From: an uncultured bacterium
GTDB lineage: Bacteria; Hydrogenedentota; Hydrogenedentia; Hydrogenedentales; GCA-2746185
Assembly: GCA_938082445.1 (NCBI GenBank)
Contig: CALLLL010000097.1
Coordinates: forward strand, 1-35,376
Length of the DNA: 35,376 bases
Direction of reading: 5' to 3'
Positions 32,493 through 35,376 of the stretch are shown piece by piece. Under the pieces are notes generated by a model. It saw only the letters and a program-made list of their open reading frames with translations, made no database searches and had not been told where the DNA came from. Each line of letters opens with the position of its first letter. Position 1 is the stretch's first letter. The position numbers and the translations under genes were made by a program.

Positions 32493-34370
32493 ATGGATAC
32501 GCCAGATTACAGTATGTTTGGGCAAAACCTTGTAACACGAGGGATTATTACCCAAGAACAATTAGACGAAGCCCTTCACCGTCAACAGACGGGGATGAAG
32601 GGAAAGAAGCTAGGTGAAGTGCTTGTACGCCTAGGGTATATTAGTAAATCGCACATATCAGAAGGGCTTGCAGAGCAATTAGGCATTCCCATTATTAAGC
32701 TTTCTGAGCGTGAAATCCCTGAAGCCATTCGGGCTAAAGTGGATGTGCGTGTAGCGCAGTTATACCGTGTAATACCCATTGAGTTTGAATACGGTGTATT
32801 GCGAGTCGCTACATCCGACCCCACCAATATCAATAACCTTGACAACCTTTCCCGTCTGCAAGGCTGCAGTGTAGAGCCTGTTTTGGCCTCCGAAGACGAA
32901 ATTCGGGGCGCATTGGCCAAGTATTATGGCCTGGCCGATAAGACCGTTGAATCAATGTTGTCCACCGTAAGTAGTGCCTCTACCATGAGTACGTTGAGTA
33001 CGATGTCGAACATGAGTTCGCTTGACAGCTCCATGGGCAGTCTTGGGAGTCTAAGTTCCCAATCAATGTCAATGAGCAGCATGAGTATGGATAGCTTGGA
33101 TGTTGACGATGCAGCATTGCCGGGCGTGAGCGCAGGCGGTGGTGGTGACGGCGAAGACGACGATGATGACAGCCCAGTAGTGCGCTATGTGCAACACATG
33201 ATTATGGAAGCTTTCCGTTTGCGTGCTTCTGATATCCATGTGGAGCCGGGTAAATACGACATTAAAGTACGCTACCGTATTGACGGTGTACTGCATGTTA
33301 TGCCTGCCCCTCCCAAGCGTGCACAAGCCGCTATTACTTCCCGCCTCAAGATTATGGCCGGGATGGATATTACTGAAAAACGTTTACCCCAGGATGGTCG
33401 AATTAAAATTACCATAGCCGGTAAAGCGATTGATTTACGGGTTAGTTCATTGCCCGGCTATTACGGCGCCAGTGTGGTTATGCGTATCTTGGATAAAGAA
33501 AGTTTGAACTTAGGTCTTGGTCAATTGGGCTTGAGTCCTGAGAATCAGACGACTTGGGAAGGTTTATTGGGCCACAGCAGCGGGGTAATACTCGTGACCG
33601 GTCCTACCGGTTCAGGTAAAACAACCACACTCTATGCTTCATTGCATAGCATGAATAAGCCCGAAACCAAATTGATTACTGTAGAAGACCCTGTTGAGTA
33701 TCAGCTAACGGGAATTAACCAAGTACAAATTCACCATGAAATTAATTGGACCTTTGCCCGTGCGTTGCGTTCGATTTTACGTCAAGACCCGGATGTTGTG
33801 ATGGTTGGGGAGATTCGTGATGCTGAGACGGCTGAAATCGCAATGAAAGCTGCGATGACAGGTCACTTGGTGTTCTCCACATTGCACACAAACGATGCGC
33901 CGAGTTCAATTATTCGTTTGGTCGATATTGGGCTGAAACCTTTCTTGGTATCCAGTGGTGTTCGTGCAATTTTAGCACAGCGATTGGTCCGTACCATTTG
34001 CACTACATGCAAAGAGCCCTACACGCCAACCGATCTTGAAGTGCGTCGATTGGCAACAAGCGCTGATTTAAGAACCAAGCAACTGTATCACGGTAAAGGG
34101 TGCGATAACTGCAATGGTACCGGTTATACAGGACGTATGGGGATACATGAATTATTAACCATGACCGATGAGTTGCGGGCTATGGTGATGAATCATGAGT
34201 CAACCGTCGCAATGCGCCGCGAAGCTCGATATGGTGGCATGATTACATTACGAGATGACGCATTGGGTAAAGCATTAAATGGTATTACAACAGTGAGTGA
34301 GGTAAGCCGCCGTACAGTGGCTGATGAACCTCTAAAGCCTCGCGAAGAAGTGATAGTGCAGACCAACTAA
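32493..34370 (+). CDS. pilB: Type IV pilus extension ATPase PilB (GspE/PilB family)
   Basis: A 625-residue ATPase. The MshEN-type N-terminus (FGQNLVTRGIITQEQLDEAL, KLGEVLVRLGYIS) spans about 1-150. Residues 155-228 are a low-complexity linker, 30 of the first 48 being Ser or Met, then Gly and a run of Asp. The core has Walker A GPTGSGKTT (370-378), VEDPVEY, DPDVVMVGE, FSTLHTND and the zinc tetracysteine Cys503/506 (CTTC) and Cys537/540 (CDNC). It follows its own promoter, lies outside the gsp run and is followed by pilT, which argues for PilB rather than a second GspE. The ATG at 32493 has TAGGA upstream. Confidence 0.87.
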   Translation: MDTPDYSMFGQNLVTRGIITQEQLDEALHRQQTGMKGKKLGEVLVRLGYISKSHISEGLAEQLGIPIIKLSEREIPEAIRAKVDVRVAQLYRVIPIEFEYGVLRVATSDPTNINNLDNLSRLQGCSVEPVLASEDEIRGALAKYYGLADKTVESMLSTVSSASTMSTLSTMSNMSSLDSSMGSLGSLSSQSMSMSSMSMDSLDVDDAALPGVSAGGGGDGEDDDDDSPVVRYVQHMIMEAFRLRASDIHVEPGKYDIKVRYRIDGVLHVMPAPPKRAQAAITSRLKIMAGMDITEKRLPQDGRIKITIAGKAIDLRVSSLPGYYGASVVMRILDKESLNLGLGQLGLSPENQTTWEGLLGHSSGVILVTGPTGSGKTTTLYASLHSMNKPETKLITVEDPVEYQLTGINQVQIHHEINWTFARALRSILRQDPDVVMVGEIRDAETAEIAMKAAMTGHLVFSTLHTNDAPSSIIRLVDIGLKPFLVSSGVRAILAQRLVRTICTTCKEPYTPTDLEVRRLATSADLRTKQLYHGKGCDNCNGTGYTGRMGIHELLTMTDELRAMVMNHESTVAMRREARYGGMITLRDDALGKALNGITTVSEVSRRTVADEPLKPREEVIVQTN

Positions 34371-34412
34371 ATTAACATTGACCCTGTGGGTTAGTGAGAA
34401 GGAGTTTATACA

Positions 34413-35376
34413 GTGGCATATGAAATGGTGAGTTTATTGCGCATGTTGATTGACCGTGAAGGGTCCGATCTCCATTTGGCTGTGGACAACCCGCCATCGG
34501 CGCGTGTTCACGGAGCGATTGTGCATTTTGGTAATGCTCCTTTAACCTCTGAAGATACAGAGCGATTAATGAAAAGTATTGCATCGGTAGACAACCAGCA
34601 AGAATTGCAAGAGGTTGGTGGTACTGACTTCGGCTTTGCTTTTGAAGAAATCGCTCGATTCCGTGTGTCCGTATTCAAGCAGCGCGGTAATATTGGCTTG
34701 GTACTACGGATTATTCCTCGTAAAATTGCCACGATGGATGAACTCGGTCTGCCCCGCTCACTTCAACAAGTGATCAATCAGCCTCGTGGAATGATTTTGG
34801 TGACAGGTCCGACTGGTTCGGGTAAAAGTACCAGTCTTGCCGCAATGATTGATTGGCTCAACACTGAGCACGATCACCATATCATTACCATTGAAGACCC
34901 GATTGAATTCTTCCATAACCACAAGAAAAGTATTATCACCCAACGTGAAGTGGGTGTGGATGTCCCTTCATTCTCGGAAGCATTGCGTCGCGCATTGCGT
35001 CAAGACCCCGACATCATTTTGGTGGGGGAGATGCGTGACTTGGAAACCATTGAAGCGGCAGTATCTGCGGCTGAAACGGGTCACTTGGTGTTCGGTACTT
35101 TGCACACCACCGGGGCCGTTCGTACGATTGACCGTTTGGTAGATGCCTTCCCGGCAAACCAACAAGAGCAAATTCGTACTCAGTTGGCCGGTAACTTGCG
35201 CGCAGTAATTTCCCAATCACTTCTCAAGCGTAAAGAAGGCCAAGGCCGTGTTGCGGCATTTGAAGTGATGATTTCAACGCCTGCTATTCAAAACTTGATA
35301 CGTGACAATAAATCTTATCGTATTACATCAGCGATTCAAACTGGACACAAGTACGGTATGAATCTACTTGATGAAC
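34413..35376 (+). CDS. pilT: Type IV pilus retraction ATPase PilT (3' truncated by window edge)
   Basis: Open to the last base; 321 complete codons are visible, nearly all of a usual PilT. The N-terminal PAS-like domain starts EMVSLLRMLIDREGSDLHL. Walker A GPTGSGKST is at 132-140, followed by IEDPIEF, DPDIILVGEMRD and FGTLHTTGA. The C-terminal part has SQSLLKRKEGQGR and AIQNLIRDNK, the PilT AIRNLIRE-type motif. PilT disassembles pili for twitching. The start is GTG 34413 with AGAAGGAG eight bases upstream. It follows pilB by 42 bases. Confidence 0.92.
   Translation, partial: MAYEMVSLLRMLIDREGSDLHLAVDNPPSARVHGAIVHFGNAPLTSEDTERLMKSIASVDNQQELQEVGGTDFGFAFEEIARFRVSVFKQRGNIGLVLRIIPRKIATMDELGLPRSLQQVINQPRGMILVTGPTGSGKSTSLAAMIDWLNTEHDHHIITIEDPIEFFHNHKKSIITQREVGVDVPSFSEALRRALRQDPDIILVGEMRDLETIEAAVSAAETGHLVFGTLHTTGAVRTIDRLVDAFPANQQEQIRTQLAGNLRAVISQSLLKRKEGQGRVAAFEVMISTPAIQNLIRDNKSYRITSAIQTGHKYGMNLLDE

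Noticed and set aside
32493-34370. Second GspE belonging to the T2SS
   Set aside because: It has its own promoter, lies after gspM and is followed directly by pilT; PilB fits better, though the families are closely related.

Overview
The window is 35.4 kb of a compact, moderately AT-rich genome from a Gram-negative (diderm) bacterium. The diderm reading rests on an outer-membrane secretin and a complete type II secretion (T2SS) gene set in the classical order gspC-D-E-F-G-H-I-J-K-L-M, followed by type IV pilus ATPases (pilB, pilT). I cannot name the phylum from sequence alone. A Gld-type ABC exporter, a GspC with a PDZ domain and the classical gsp order would fit Deltaproteobacteria-like groups (Myxococcota, Bdellovibrionota, SAR324) or PVC-related lineages; this is inference. 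I see no tRNA, rRNA, CRISPR array, insertion sequence or prophage.

Layout. (1) 1-2119: the 3' end of an unknown plus-strand gene, then a minus-strand operon of four small genes: an unknown N-terminal protein, a membrane-anchored zinc-ribbon protein, and two more unknowns. (2) 2298-8305: housekeeping genes on both strands: a double-hotdog MaoC-like protein, an MBL-fold hydrolase, a glutaredoxin, two tandem DinB-fold paralogues, hemW, a HAD phosphatase and an HlyIII/PAQR membrane protein. (3) 8372-13771: one very large gene for a protein of about 1,800 residues, a short TPR-like head followed by an almost unbroken coiled-coil rod. (4) 13872-14249: a Fur-family regulator, followed on the minus strand by a 54-codon zinc-ribbon mini-gene interrupted by one in-frame TAG. 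(5) 14651-19911: a four-gene ABC-2/Gld-type exporter operon (ATPase, permease, GldG-like, DUF4340). (6) 20061-32303: gspC to gspM. (7) 32493-35376: pilB and the 5' part of pilT, with their own promoter.

From 7559 to the end every intact gene is on the plus strand. Regions 5-7 form a cell-envelope block: an ABC exporter of the gliding/export type, a full T2SS in which GspE drives GspF and the GspG-K pseudopilus under a GspD channel linked by GspC, GspL and GspM, and the extension and retraction ATPases of type IV pili. The giant coiled-coil protein lies just upstream and could be a structural or polarity scaffold for envelope machines, but only its position supports that.

The points most worth a second look are the giant rod protein with its 42-residue repeats and its 17-heptad run with a Leu/Thr core; the amber-interrupted zinc-ribbon gene; a GspH pseudopilin carrying a roughly 135-residue highly acidic insert; a PilB with a Ser/Met-rich linker; a symmetric divergent promoter between the MBL and glutaredoxin genes; and convergent gene ends that abut or overlap with no room for terminators.
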